Below, one piece after another: positions 30,943 through 40,425 of a stretch of 62,865 bases of DNA. The notes under the pieces were generated by a model. The model saw nothing but the letters and a program-made list of their open reading frames with translations, did no database searches and had not been told where the DNA came from. The position numbers and the translations under genes were made by a program. Origin of the DNA: Bartonella sp. AU18XJBT (lineage in GTDB: Bacteria; Pseudomonadota; Alphaproteobacteria; Rhizobiales; Rhizobiaceae). Each line of letters starts with the position of its first letter. Within the stretch, counting starts at the first letter, position 1. The stretch is taken from the NCBI RefSeq assembly GCF_028618595.1, contig NZ_JAQITE010000009.1, positions 1 to 62,865 on the forward strand, read 5' to 3'.

Positions 30943-31113
30943 AAATTTACAATAAAAAGAAAATAATTAAGTTTACTTTTTATTTTGATCAATATTTTGA
31001 TCAATATATTGAGCTGCATAATGCAAGATTATTGTACTCTATTTCTTTAATGTGAGATATTAAGAATAATATGCACAGTTGAATAAAAGTATTGAAAAAG
31101 ACTGTGCTATTTT

Positions 31114-31266
31114 ATGTGGATAAAACAACGACGTAAATCAACTAAGGTGTGTTTTGTATTGCTGCTTATAGCAGCAAAAACATTAGGTCATTGCGGCTGC
31201 TACAAATTTTATTTACGCCGTGAGGTTAATCGATATATCATCAAATTAGAAATAATCTCTTTATGA
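31114..31266 (+). pseudogene. truncated, decaying copy of ftsB
   Basis: A 50-codon frame (MWIKQRRKSTKVCFVLLL to KLEIISL) aligns with the start of the intact FtsB at 31939: MWTKQKRRSIKVRFVLPL and later SEVNQHISELEKEL versus REVNRYIIKLEI. The upstream DNA, AGACTGTGCTATTTTATGTGG, is shared (20 bases match), so the duplication included the leader. It lacks the coiled-coil half and has an internal deletion around residues 20-33. It lies between the two TM2 genes. Confidence 0.8.
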
Positions 31267-31302
31267 ATAACACATAAGGAGCAGCTTTATAGGTGGTCGA
31301 GG

Positions 31303-31755
31303 ATGAAAGGTAGAATTATTGGTCAGGATCAAGGAGATTATTTTGTTTCTGGGGCTGATGGTAAGCGTTATCAATTTACGAGTTGGGATTGGTTAGGAAA
31401 AAAAGCACCAAAGGTAGGGGATACCGTTGATTTTGTATATGAAGATAATGTTGTTAAATCTGTTCTCCCTCTTTTGAGTAAATCGCAGTCAGAAAAATCA
31501 AGATTGGCGATAGCACTTGTTTGTTGGTTTTTTGGTTTATTGGGAATTCATCGCTTTATGGCTGGTAAAGTTGGAACGGGCATTGCAATGCTTCTTATAA
31601 ATATAATAAGTGTAATAAGTATAATAAGTGTAATATTTATGCCGGTAGGGCTTATAGGAATTTTTTTGATAATTACACCTTGGGTATTGATTGATTTTAT
31701 AGTCATTTTAACAGGAAATTTTAAGGACAAAGATGGGTGTAAAATCACAACTTAG
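31303..31755 (+). CDS. TM2-domain membrane protein, copy 2
   Basis: This 150-aa paralogue of 30535-30942 has the same plan: a soluble part of about 60 residues with YQFTSWDWLGK, then TM2 helices around GIHRFMAGKVGTG and the ending KDKDGCKIT. The second helix region is Ile/Ser-rich and longer, apparently expanded by short repeats (ATAAGTGTA units near 31604-31635). GGTGGTCGAGG precedes the ATG. Its function is unknown. Confidence 0.84.
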   Translation: MKGRIIGQDQGDYFVSGADGKRYQFTSWDWLGKKAPKVGDTVDFVYEDNVVKSVLPLLSKSQSEKSRLAIALVCWFFGLLGIHRFMAGKVGTGIAMLLINIISVISIISVIFMPVGLIGIFLIITPWVLIDFIVILTGNFKDKDGCKITT

Positions 31756-31938
31756 AGGATATCCAATATTTATAATATAAAAAGTGGGTTATTCAGCTTA
31801 CTTTAATTGTATTAAGGGGGGGACTTTGGTGGTAACAAATTGTTTGCATGTGTAGATTGAGTAATGAGGTGTTAATCAAAATCGTGCATAGTTGGGCAAA
31901 ATATTAAGAAATTTGTGCTGTAAAGACTGTGCTATTTT

Positions 31939-32250
31939 ATGTGGACAAAGCAGAAACGTCGATCAATCAAAGTACGCTTTGTACTACCTCTTATGACGGT
32001 GGGAGTCTTAAGCTATTTCAGTTATCACATTTATCATGGTGAGTATGGATTGTATTCACGCAGTGAAGTTAATCAGCATATTAGCGAATTAGAAAAGGAG
32101 CTTCATAAAATAGAAGCTGAGCGGATATTCATGGAAAAGCGTATTTCTCTTTTACGCAACGGGCATATAGAAAAAGATATGTTAGATGAGTATGTCCGAA
32201 AGAATTTGAACTTTTCTAAGCCAAATGAACTGACAATCTTAATACCTTGA
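31939..32250 (+). CDS. ftsB: septum formation initiator, FtsB/DivIC family
   Basis: This 103-aa bitopic membrane protein of the divisome links FtsL/FtsQ to septal peptidoglycan synthesis. It has a basic cytoplasmic tip (KQKRRSIKVR), one transmembrane segment (about 13-31), a coiled coil (SELEKELHKIEAERIFMEKR), and the conserved end (DMLDEYVRKNLNFSKPNE). The eno-ftsB-pdhA order is standard in rhizobia. It is the intact copy; a truncated one lies at 31114-31266. Confidence 0.9.
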   Translation: MWTKQKRRSIKVRFVLPLMTVGVLSYFSYHIYHGEYGLYSRSEVNQHISELEKELHKIEAERIFMEKRISLLRNGHIEKDMLDEYVRKNLNFSKPNELTILIP

Positions 32251-32385
32251 AATGATACCAAAGGTAAATGAAAAATCGCTTACTTTAAACGATAATCAGC
32301 AATGATATTGTTTAAGCCGATTGATAAGGCTTGTAACTTTTGTTCGTAAAGGTTATTCCTAAATAATCATAAAAGGGAGTTTAAT

Positions 32386-33426
32386 ATGGCAGAACGACTT
32401 AAAAAAAATTCTGCGTCGGTGGCGCGCACTGCATTATCAAGCACCACAAAGAAAGCACCAATAGCAGATTTTACAAAAGAGGAAGAAATTGATGCTTATC
32501 GTGAAATGCTTTTAATTCGGCGTTTTGAAGAAAAAGCAGGACAACTTTATGGTATGGGGCTTATTGGGGGATTTTGTCACCTTTATATTGGTCAGGAAGC
32601 TGTTGTTATAGGAACATTGAAAGCGGCAAAAGAAGGTGATCAAGTTATTACGTCTTACCGTGATCATGGACATATGTTAGCTGTTGGGATGACTCCGCGT
32701 GGTGTCATGGCAGAATTAACGGGCCGTCAAGGTGGCTTTTCCAAAGGGAAAGGTGGCTCGATGCATATGTTCTCTAAAGAAAAAAACTTTTATGGTGGAC
32801 ATGGTATTGTTGGTGCGCAGGTTTCCATTGGTTCAGGTTTGGCATTTTCGAATCAATATCTTGGTAAAGATAATGTGACATTGGTTTATTTTGGTGATGG
32901 TGCCGCAAATCAGGGGCAGGTTTACGAAAGTTTTAATATGGCTTCACTTTGGAAGCTTCCCGTTGTTTATATTATTGAAAACAATCAGTATGCTATGGGA
33001 ACGTCCGTTTCACGTGCATCTGCAGAAACTGATTTTTCCCGACGTGGTCTTTCTTTTGAAATTCCAGGTATTTTTGTTGACGGTATGGATGTTCGATCAG
33101 TAAAAGGAGCTGCTGATGAGGCAATTTCTTGGGCACGCTCAGGTAAAGGACCGATCATTCTTGATATGCAGACCTATCGTTATCGTGGTCATTCCATGTC
33201 TGATCCGGCAAAATATCGTTCAAAGGAAGAAGTCCAAAAAATAAAAGAGGAACACGATCCGATTGATCAAGTAAAAAGTCGGATTCTTAAGAAAAATTGG
33301 GCGAATGAAGATGATTTAAAGTCTATTGAGAAAGAGGTTCGTGCAATTGTTGCTGATGCGGCAGATTTTGCACAAAGTGATCAAGAGCCAGATGCTTCTG
33401 AGCTCTATACTGATATTTTAGTTTGA
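32386..33426 (+). CDS. pdhA: pyruvate dehydrogenase E1 component, alpha subunit
   Basis: This 346-aa subunit decarboxylates pyruvate with thiamine diphosphate. It has [18 protein letters not shown] and the cofactor-binding [18 protein letters not shown] ending near ENN. The phosphorylation-loop region is [14 protein letters not shown]. It is the first of pdhA-pdhB-pdhC, with GGGAG before the ATG. Spacing to pdhB is 16 bp. Confidence 0.98.
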   Translation: MAERLKKNSASVARTALSSTTKKAPIADFTKEEEIDAYREMLLIRRFEEKAGQLYGMGLIGGFCHLYIGQEAVVIGTLKAAKEGDQVITSYRDHGHMLAVGMTPRGVMAELTGRQGGFSKGKGGSMHMFSKEKNFYGGHGIVGAQVSIGSGLAFSNQYLGKDNVTLVYFGDGAANQGQVYESFNMASLWKLPVVYIIENNQYAMGTSVSRASAETDFSRRGLSFEIPGIFVDGMDVRSVKGAADEAISWARSGKGPIILDMQTYRYRGHSMSDPAKYRSKEEVQKIKEEHDPIDQVKSRILKKNWANEDDLKSIEKEVRAIVADAADFAQSDQEPDASELYTDILV

Positions 33427-33442
33427 TGCGAGGGAAGCAAGT

Positions 33443-34807
33443 ATGTCTATTGATATTTTGATGCCGGCGCTTTCACCAACTATGGAAGAAGGTAAACTGT
33501 CTAAATGGCTCAAGAGAGAAGGTGATAAGGTTAGTTCTGGCGATGTTATTGCTGAAATTGAAACAGATAAGGCTACAATGGAAGTAGAGGCCGTTGATGA
33601 AGGTACTCTTGGTAAAATTTTTGTGCCTGAAGGTTCTGAAGGCGTAAAGGTTAATACTGTTATTGCGATTTTGTTAGAAGAAGGTGAGCGTGCTGAGGAT
33701 ATTTCGCAACCTACTGATACAACACAAAAACCTAAGGAATCTGCTCTTTCTCTGGCATCATCAGTTCCGCAGGCTCCTACTTTTGATACGTCTCCTGATT
33801 TTGATATTCCAGCGGGAACACAAATGATTACAATGACAGTTCGTGAAGCGCTTAATCAGGCTTTGGCTGAAGAAATGCGGCGTGATGAAAAAGTTTTTCT
33901 CATGGGGGAAGAGGTTGCACAATATCAAGGTGCCTATAAGGTTAGTCAAGGTTTGTTGGAAGAATTCGGAGAGCGCCGAGTTATTGATACCCCAATTACA
34001 GAACACGGCTTTGCTGGGCTGGCTGTTGGGGCTGCTTTTGGAGGGTTACGTCCCATTGTCGAGTTTATGACCTTTAATTTTGCGATGCAGGCGATGGATC
34101 AAATTATTAACTCAGCAGCGAAAACACGTTATATGTCTGGTGGACAAATGACCGCTCCTATGGTTTTCCGAGGTCCCAATGGTGCGGCTGCCCGTGTTGG
34201 TGCTCAACATTCTCAATGTTATGCTGCATGGTACAGCCATATACCAGGTTTGAAAGTTGTCATGCCTTATAGTGCTGCAGATGCAAAAGGTTTGCTGAAA
34301 GCTGCTATTCGTGATGATAATCCTGTTATTTTTCTTGAAAATGAGATTTTGTATGGGCATCAATTTGAAGTTCCTCAACTGGATGATTTTGTTTTGCCTA
34401 TTGGTAAGTCCCGCATCCATAAGTCTGGACAAGATGTGACGATTGTCGCGTGCGGAATTGGAATGCATTATGCCGTTCAAGCGTTGCCGGAAATTGAACA
34501 ACTTGGTATTGATGTTGAATTGATTGATTTACGAACCATTCGCCCGATGGATCTTCCAACAATTCTTTCTTCAGTTAAAAAAACAGGTCGTTTGGTAACA
34601 ATTGAAGAAGGATTTCCTCAGTCATCCGTGGGAACTGAAATAGCAACGCGTGTTATGCAGCAGGCTTTTGACTATCTTGATGCGCCAATTGCTACGATTT
34701 CTGGCAAAGATGTTCCGATGCCTTATGCCGCTAATCTTGAGAAGTTGGCTTTGCCTAATACTGCTGAAATTATTGAGGCCGTTAAGGCTGTGACGTACAG
34801 AGCATAA
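33443..34807 (+). CDS. pdhB: pyruvate dehydrogenase E1 component, beta subunit, with N-terminal lipoyl domain
   Basis: This 454-aa subunit differs from most E1-beta proteins in carrying a lipoyl domain at residues 1-80, with the lipoylated Lys43 in [12 protein letters not shown] Pro/Ser/Thr-rich linker leads to the transketolase-like E1-beta domain from about residue 130 ([31 protein letters not shown]). The lipoyl domain nearly copies that of PdhC, but synonymous sites differ, so selection rather than recent copying explains the match. The fused form is known in rhizobia. Confidence 0.97.
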   Translation: MSIDILMPALSPTMEEGKLSKWLKREGDKVSSGDVIAEIETDKATMEVEAVDEGTLGKIFVPEGSEGVKVNTVIAILLEEGERAEDISQPTDTTQKPKESALSLASSVPQAPTFDTSPDFDIPAGTQMITMTVREALNQALAEEMRRDEKVFLMGEEVAQYQGAYKVSQGLLEEFGERRVIDTPITEHGFAGLAVGAAFGGLRPIVEFMTFNFAMQAMDQIINSAAKTRYMSGGQMTAPMVFRGPNGAAARVGAQHSQCYAAWYSHIPGLKVVMPYSAADAKGLLKAAIRDDNPVIFLENEILYGHQFEVPQLDDFVLPIGKSRIHKSGQDVTIVACGIGMHYAVQALPEIEQLGIDVELIDLRTIRPMDLPTILSSVKKTGRLVTIEEGFPQSSVGTEIATRVMQQAFDYLDAPIATISGKDVPMPYAANLEKLALPNTAEIIEAVKAVTYRA

Positions 34808-34821
34808 CGGAGGAAAGCATA

Positions 34822-36165
34822 ATGCCCATTAAAATTACAATGCCAGCGCTTTCCCCTACGATGGAAGAGGGAAATTTAACAAAATGGAATATTAAGGAGG
34901 GAGATAAGGTTTCCTCTGGTGATGTTATTGCTGAGATTGAGACGGATAAAGCGACAATGGAAGTCGAAGCCGTTGATGAAGGTAGGGTTGCCAAAATTGT
35001 TGTTCCTGCTGGAACACAAGGCGTTAAAGTAAATACTTTAATTGTTGTTTTAGCAGAAGAAGGTGAAGATTTAGCTGAAGCTGCAAAAGTTGCAGAAGAA
35101 ATCTCTTCTTCTACAAGCCAAGAACCAGAGGGCATAAAACAGACAGATTCTCTGAAACAGACGGACTCAAAGAGTACAAAAATGTCGCATGAATTATCAG
35201 CTCAGCAATTAATACAGCAAGATAAAAAGGAAGCGCGTCTTTTTGCCTCTCCTTTAGCACGGCGATTAGCATCTCAGGCAGGTCTTGATTTATCCCTTAT
35301 TTCTGGAAGTGGTCCGCATGGGCGTATTATCAAGCGCGATGTAGAAAAAGCTGCGAGCAGTGATATTTCTAAAGTGTCTTATTCATCACAGATAGGGGAG
35401 CTAGTAGCTACAGGTGCTTCGGACAAACAGATATTGAAACTCTTCAAAGAGGATGAATATAGCTTTGCTCCCCATAATAATATGCGTAAAACAATCGCGA
35501 CACGTTTGGTGGAATCAAAACAGAAAGTTCCACATTTCTATGTAACGGTAGATTGTGAACTTGATGCGCTATTAGCACTGCGTACACAACTGAATGCTGC
35601 TGCACCAATGGTTAAAAGACAGGAAGAAACTCAGCCTACTTATAAGCTTTCTGTTAATGATATGGTGATCAAAGCTGTTGCACTTTCTTTGAAAGCGGTT
35701 CCTGATGCGAATGTCTCTTGGCTTGAAGGTGGGATGATTTATCATAAACATTGTGATGTTGGGGTTGCTGTTTCTATTCCTAATGGATTAATTACGCCAA
35801 TTATTCGCCATGCAGAGGAAAAGCCGTTATCACTTATTTCCAAAGAGATGAAGGATTTTGCAAAGCGTGCGCGTGAAGGAAAGTTAAAAATGGAAGAATA
35901 TCAGGGTGGAACAACAGCTGTATCAAATATGGGGATGTATGGTATAAAAAGTTTTTCCGCTATCCTTAATCCACCGCATGCGACGATTTTTGCAATTGGT
36001 GCAGGGGAGCAACGCGCCGTTGTTAAAAATGATGCATTAGGGATTGCGACGGTGATGTCGGTCACAATTTCTGCTGATCATCGAGCTGTCGATGGTGCTT
36101 TAGCAGCAGAGCTTGCGCGGACTTTTAAGAAGATGATTGAAAATCCATTAGCAATGTTGGTTTGA
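34822..36165 (+). CDS. pdhC: dihydrolipoamide acetyltransferase (E2 of pyruvate dehydrogenase)
   Basis: This is the 447-aa core of the complex. It has one lipoyl domain (1-80, Lys43), a peripheral subunit-binding domain (about 132-170, FASPLARRLASQAGLDL), and a catalytic acyltransferase domain ending with the HRAVDG active-site motif. It transfers the acetyl group to coenzyme A. GGAGGAAAG precedes the ATG. The stop codon overlaps a small hairpin (36164-36180). Confidence 0.97.
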   Translation: MPIKITMPALSPTMEEGNLTKWNIKEGDKVSSGDVIAEIETDKATMEVEAVDEGRVAKIVVPAGTQGVKVNTLIVVLAEEGEDLAEAAKVAEEISSSTSQEPEGIKQTDSLKQTDSKSTKMSHELSAQQLIQQDKKEARLFASPLARRLASQAGLDLSLISGSGPHGRIIKRDVEKAASSDISKVSYSSQIGELVATGASDKQILKLFKEDEYSFAPHNNMRKTIATRLVESKQKVPHFYVTVDCELDALLALRTQLNAAAPMVKRQEETQPTYKLSVNDMVIKAVALSLKAVPDANVSWLEGGMIYHKHCDVGVAVSIPNGLITPIIRHAEEKPLSLISKEMKDFAKRAREGKLKMEEYQGGTTAVSNMGMYGIKSFSAILNPPHATIFAIGAGEQRAVVKNDALGIATVMSVTISADHRAVDGALAAELARTFKKMIENPLAMLV

Positions 36166-36180
36166 ACTGTTTAACAGTTC
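36164..36180 (+). other. hairpin at the pdhC stop codon
   Basis: GAACTGT-TTA-ACAGTTC is a perfect 7-bp stem beginning inside the stop codon. No T-run follows, so it is not a standard terminator. It could stabilise the pdhABC transcript end or act as a processing site before lpdA. Confidence 0.4.
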
Positions 36181-36386
36181 TTCACGTAAATTGTGAGAGA
36201 GTGTGTTAAGAGAATAAAAACAAATTTAAAGAGTTTGAAGAGCAATGTTATTGCTATTTCTGGTTTGGGTAAAGCATTTACGTGAAGCTTAAAGCAAAAG
36301 ACATAAGATAATTCTGTTACGTTGTTTTGCTGTCTTAAGTTCAAAAAATGCATATCCGTTTTATATATATCCATGGAGGAATTACT

Positions 36387-37847
36387 GTGGCAAATCTTTA
36401 TGATGTAATTGTGATTGGATCAGGTCCAGGCGGATATGTAACCGCAATTCGTGCAGCACAATGTGGCTTTAGGACTGCGATTGTTGAACGTGAACATTTG
36501 GGAGGGATCTGTTTAAATTGGGGATGTATTCCAACAAAGGCTCTTCTACGTTCAGCGGAAATAAAACATTTTGCTGAACATGCGAAAAATTATGGACTAA
36601 AAATTAATGGTTCAATTGAGGCAAACATCAAAGATGTTGTGGCACGTTCACGCGGTGTTTCAGCACGTTTAAATGCTGGTGTTGATTTTTTAATGAAAAA
36701 AAACAAAATTGATATTATCTGGGGTGAAGCAAAGCTTACTAAAGAAGCAAAAGAAAGCCATCCTGCGGAAATTATGGTTTCTCCATCCTCCAAACCGATT
36801 ATGCAACCGCAAAATCCAGTCCCTAAAGGGACGTTAGGAGAGGGAACTTATCAAGCAAAGCATATCATTATTGCAACGGGCGCACGTCCTCGTGTCCTTC
36901 CTGGTATTGAACCAGATGGAAAACTCATTTGGACTTATTTTGAAGCTATGATACCGCCAGCAATGCCAAAATCGCTTTTGGTTATAGGGTCTGGCGCTAT
37001 TGGCATTGAATTTGCCTCTTTTTATCGTGATATGGGGGCGACAGTAACTGTTGTTGAAATGATGCCCCACATCATGCCTGCTGAAGATATTGAAATTTCA
37101 ATGTTTGCTTGTAAACAGTTAGAGAAAAAAGGTTTACGCATTCTTCGTCAAGCAAAAGTAACAAAGGTTGAAAAATCTTCTGATTCTGTGACTGTACATA
37201 TTGATGTTCAAGGTAAAATAGAGTCAATGACTGTTGACCGGTTGATTTCTGCTGTTGGGGTGCAAGGTAATATTGAGAATCTTGGTTTAGAAGCTTTGGG
37301 AATAAAAACCAATCGCGGCTGCATTGTAACTGATGAATGGAGTTGGACGGGGGTGAAAGGCATTTATGCTATTGGTGATGTAGCAGGTCCTCCTATGTTG
37401 GCACATAAAGCAGAAGAAGAAGGTGTGATATGTATTGAGCATCTTACAGGTTTGAAGAGTGCTCATCCGCTTGATAAAAGAAAAATTCCAGGGTGTACAT
37501 ATTGTACACCACAGGTTGCCTCTGTAGGGCTTTCAGAAGCTAAAGCAAAAGAAGCAGGTTATGATATACGTATTGGTCGTTATTCTTTTACTGCGAATGG
37601 CAAGGCAATTGCTTTGGGTGAAGATCAGGGGTTGGTAAAAACAATTTTTGATAAAAAAACAGGACAGCTTCTTGGGGCCCATATGGTAGGGGCTGAGGTA
37701 ACAGAATTAATACAGGGTTTTGTTATTGCTATGAATCTTGAAACAACAGAAGAAGAATTAATGCATACTGTCTTTCCACATCCGACCTTATCGGAAATGA
37801 TGAAAGAAAGTGTATTGGATGCTTATGGTCAAGTTTTAAACGCTTGA
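36387..37847 (+). CDS. lpdA: dihydrolipoamide dehydrogenase (E3)
   Basis: This 486-aa FAD/NAD flavoprotein reoxidises the lipoyl groups of E2. It has the FAD fold VIGSGPGGYVTAIRAAQ, the redox disulfide in GGICLNWGCIPTKALL, the NAD fold VIGSGAIGIEFASFY, and the C-terminal His/Glu in HPTLSEMM. I place the start at GTG 36387, directly after GGAGGAATTACT; the upstream ATG 36348 adds 13 unlike residues. It carries a Pro-rich insertion near residues 120-150. It lies 221 bp after pdhC. Confidence 0.96.
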   Translation: MANLYDVIVIGSGPGGYVTAIRAAQCGFRTAIVEREHLGGICLNWGCIPTKALLRSAEIKHFAEHAKNYGLKINGSIEANIKDVVARSRGVSARLNAGVDFLMKKNKIDIIWGEAKLTKEAKESHPAEIMVSPSSKPIMQPQNPVPKGTLGEGTYQAKHIIIATGARPRVLPGIEPDGKLIWTYFEAMIPPAMPKSLLVIGSGAIGIEFASFYRDMGATVTVVEMMPHIMPAEDIEISMFACKQLEKKGLRILRQAKVTKVEKSSDSVTVHIDVQGKIESMTVDRLISAVGVQGNIENLGLEALGIKTNRGCIVTDEWSWTGVKGIYAIGDVAGPPMLAHKAEEEGVICIEHLTGLKSAHPLDKRKIPGCTYCTPQVASVGLSEAKAKEAGYDIRIGRYSFTANGKAIALGEDQGLVKTIFDKKTGQLLGAHMVGAEVTELIQGFVIAMNLETTEEELMHTVFPHPTLSEMMKESVLDAYGQVLNA

Positions 37848-37911
37848 TGACTGGATTGTATGAATTTTATATTTTTGATTGTTACTTCGTATTTATAAGG
37901 CAAAGGCTTAA

Positions 37912-38874
37912 ATGGTTACGGTTGTTGATAGAGTTACAAATAGACGTTTGCGTCATCCTGAAAAGGCACATCGTCCTGATACAAGCGTTCAAAAAAAGCC
38001 AGATTGGATTCGTGTAAAAGCGCCAACATCACCAATTTATAAGGAAACACATGGTATTGTACGTACGCATAAGTTAGTGACTGTATGTGAAGAAGCTGGT
38101 TGCCCTAATATTGGCGAATGTTGGAGCCAGAGGCATGCTAGCTTTATGATTTTAGGTGAAATATGTACGCGTGCTTGTGCTTTTTGTAACGTTGCAACAG
38201 GTATTCCACTTGCCGTTGATGATAATGAGCCAGAACGTGTAGCCGATGCTGTTGCACGGATGGAATTAAAACATGTTGTCATTACATCTGTTGATCGTGA
38301 TGATCTTGCTGATGGTGGTGCTGAGCATTTTGCAAAAGTTATTTATGCGATTCGTCAAAAAACTCCTAAAACAACAATTGAAGTTCTGACACCTGATTTT
38401 CGTCATAAGGATGGCGCTTTAGAAGTTGTTGTTGCTGCTAAGCCTGATGTTTTTAATCATAACTTAGAAACAGTTCCTTCTAAATATTTGAAGGTTCGTC
38501 CAGGGGCACGTTATTTTCATTCAATTCGTTTATTACAACGCGTTAAAGAACTTGATCCAACAATTTTTACAAAATCGGGGATTATGGTTGGTCTTGGGGA
38601 GGAGCGAAATGAAATTTTGCAATTGATGGATGATTTGCGCTCTGCTGATGTTGACTTTATGACGATTGGACAATATTTGCAGCCTACACGAAAACATCAT
38701 CCAGTTGTTCGTTTTGTGCCTCCTGAAGAATTTGAGTCTTTTGCCAAGATTGGTAAAGTAAAAGGATTTTTACATATGGCCTCCAATCCTCTGACGCGTT
38801 CATCTCATCATGCTGGAGATGATTTTGCTATTTTGCAAAAAGCGCGTGATGAAAAATTTTCCTTACAGAGATAA
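37912..38874 (+). CDS. lipA: lipoyl synthase
   Basis: This 320-aa radical SAM enzyme inserts two sulfurs into octanoyl groups on lipoyl domains, here including those of PdhB and PdhC. The radical SAM cluster is at CTRACAFC and the auxiliary cluster at [13 protein letters not shown]. The C-terminal [10 protein letters not shown] is also typical. Its place next to the pyruvate dehydrogenase genes fits its job. It ends 2 bp before the next gene, so the two are probably co-translated. Confidence 0.98.
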   Translation: MVTVVDRVTNRRLRHPEKAHRPDTSVQKKPDWIRVKAPTSPIYKETHGIVRTHKLVTVCEEAGCPNIGECWSQRHASFMILGEICTRACAFCNVATGIPLAVDDNEPERVADAVARMELKHVVITSVDRDDLADGGAEHFAKVIYAIRQKTPKTTIEVLTPDFRHKDGALEVVVAAKPDVFNHNLETVPSKYLKVRPGARYFHSIRLLQRVKELDPTIFTKSGIMVGLGEERNEILQLMDDLRSADVDFMTIGQYLQPTRKHHPVVRFVPPEEFESFAKIGKVKGFLHMASNPLTRSSHHAGDDFAILQKARDEKFSLQR

Positions 38875-38876
38875 TT

Positions 38877-39338
38877 ATGCCGATTTTTACAATACATCGG
38901 CAGATCACCCATAGTGCCAGTGAAATGTTTGATCTGGTTTCAGATATTGAGCGTTATCCTGAGTTTTTACCAATGTGTGAGTCTTTAACATTACGTTCTC
39001 GAAAAGAATATGGAAAAAAAATATTGCTTCTTGCGGATATGACCGTTGGCTATAAGATTATCCGTGAGACTTTTACGACTCAAGTATTTTTACAGCCGGA
39101 AAAAAATCTTATAGAAGTCAAATATATTGATGGTCCATTCAAATATCTTGAAAATCGTTGGGCCTTTCATGATATTGAAAATACCAATGCATGTAATGTA
39201 GAGTTTTTTATTGATTATGAATTTAAAAGTAAAACGCTTGGATTAGTGATGGGCTCAATGTTTGATATTGCGTTTCGTAAATTTACCGAGGCTTTTGAGA
39301 AGCGGGCGCATCAGATTTATGGCTCTACGGAAACATAG
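38877..39338 (+). CDS. Coq10/RatA-family START-like protein
   Basis: This 153-aa SRPBCC-fold protein has the family features: FDLVSDIERYPEFLPMCESL and FKYLENRWAFHD. Members include mitochondrial Coq10, a ubiquinone-binding protein needed for respiration, and RatA, reported to inhibit 70S assembly. I favour a ubiquinone role in an alphaproteobacterium, but the sequence does not decide. It is tightly linked to lipA. Confidence 0.9.
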   Translation: MPIFTIHRQITHSASEMFDLVSDIERYPEFLPMCESLTLRSRKEYGKKILLLADMTVGYKIIRETFTTQVFLQPEKNLIEVKYIDGPFKYLENRWAFHDIENTNACNVEFFIDYEFKSKTLGLVMGSMFDIAFRKFTEAFEKRAHQIYGSTET

Positions 39339-39936
39339 TCTACTCTGTTATTTTTTAACAATACGTATTGCTTATAACTGCGTGAAGGTGAAAATTGGTT
39401 TCCATCTTTACTATTTGTTTTAAATTCAGCTTTCAAAAGCATATTGAAGGAATATCATTTTAAATGATGAAGATGATGCACAGCTTCACGCTTTGTTTCT
39501 CTCTTTTTAATGGAGGCACATCCGTTAAACAAAACGCCCAAATAGAACATGCTTGCATCATACCCATTTCATAATAGTGCTCATAATAAATAGTATAGAT
39601 TCTCGTAAAAGTATATCAAATACACATCTTTACACTTATGAAGAAGTCAGCTTGCACTATTTATTGATCATCTCTCAAGATGTTGCGTCAGCTCTTAGCA
39701 CTTGAGAGAGGTTCAAGTGTCCCTTTCTTTAATTATTTTATTTATACAGTTTTTTCTCTTGTGGCGTACAAGTGAATAAATTTGATTAATTAAACCTACA
39801 CAGGATTAAAGTGAGATAACTTTACGGTATTCAGGTCTTTCAATTTCAAGTTGTGATACAATAAATTATTTTTTCAAGATGTGAATGATTATAGATTCAA
39901 TGTAGAATAGAGAATTTTGAAATTAGTATGGTGAAT
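39339..39936. other. intergenic, 598 bp between convergent genes
   Basis: No gene is seen. It holds a dispersed-repeat copy (39690-39865) and AT-rich DNA. No clear terminator was found for either flanking gene. Confidence 0.6.
39690..39865 (+). repeat. dispersed intergenic repeat, copy 5
   Basis: Ordered blocks: GCTCTTAGCACTTGAGAGAG, GTTCAAG, TATACAGTTTTTTCTCTTGTG, GGCGTACAAG, AATTTGATTAATT, CAGGATTAAAGTGAGA, TTTACGGTATTCAGGTCTTTC. Compared with copy 4 it lacks a few bases in the middle (CTACAAGCCAGCTCCG region). Confidence 0.7.
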
Positions 39937-40425
39937 TCAGTGAAGCAATTCCAGAATCATTTTAAAAACACTTTCAACAGTTGCATGGCGAATAGCATTG
40001 CGATTAAGATGACCAAAGTGCATTTCTTTGTGCAGGGGAGAGTGATTTTTGTAAGCAACTGCGCAATGCACAAGTCCTACAGGTTTATCAAGACTTGCAC
40101 CTCCTGGACCAGCAATTCCTGTTACAGAAACAGCAATGTCAGCCTGTGAATGTTTTAATCCACCCTCAGCCATTGCAAGAGCAACTTCTTTTGAAACGGC
40201 ACCGTAGGTTCTTATAAGTTCAGCACAAACGCCAACAAGGCGTGTTTTGGATTCATTTGAATAAACAACAAATCCACAATCGAGAACATCTGACGATCCT
40301 GCAATATTTGTGAGGCTTGCAGCAATGAGTCCTCCTGTACAAGATTCTACAGTTGTTAACAGTAAACCTTTTTGGCGAAAGGTATTAAGGACTTCATGTG
40401 CTTGTTTTTCACAAAGATATGTCAT
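39937..40425 (-). CDS. CinA C-terminal domain protein (nicotinamide-nucleotide amidase family)
   Basis: This 162-aa protein consists of only the CinA/PncC domain (TVESCTGGLIAASLTNIAGSS, YSNESKTRLVGV, SVTGIAGPGGAS). Enzymes of this type deamidate nicotinamide mononucleotide in pyridine salvage. The N-terminal COG1058 domain of longer CinA proteins is absent, which is common. Its ATG overlaps the ispDF stop by 4 bases, so translation is coupled. Confidence 0.92.
   Translation of the reverse strand: MTYLCEKQAHEVLNTFRQKGLLLTTVESCTGGLIAASLTNIAGSSDVLDCGFVVYSNESKTRLVGVCAELIRTYGAVSKEVALAMAEGGLKHSQADIAVSVTGIAGPGGASLDKPVGLVHCAVAYKNHSPLHKEMHFGHLNRNAIRHATVESVFKMILELLH

Noticed and set aside
31604-31640. 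Short ATAAGTGTA-like tandem units inside the second TM2 gene as a phase-variation switch
   Set aside because: The units are in multiples that keep frame and are imperfect. They look like a simple expansion of a hydrophobic helix.
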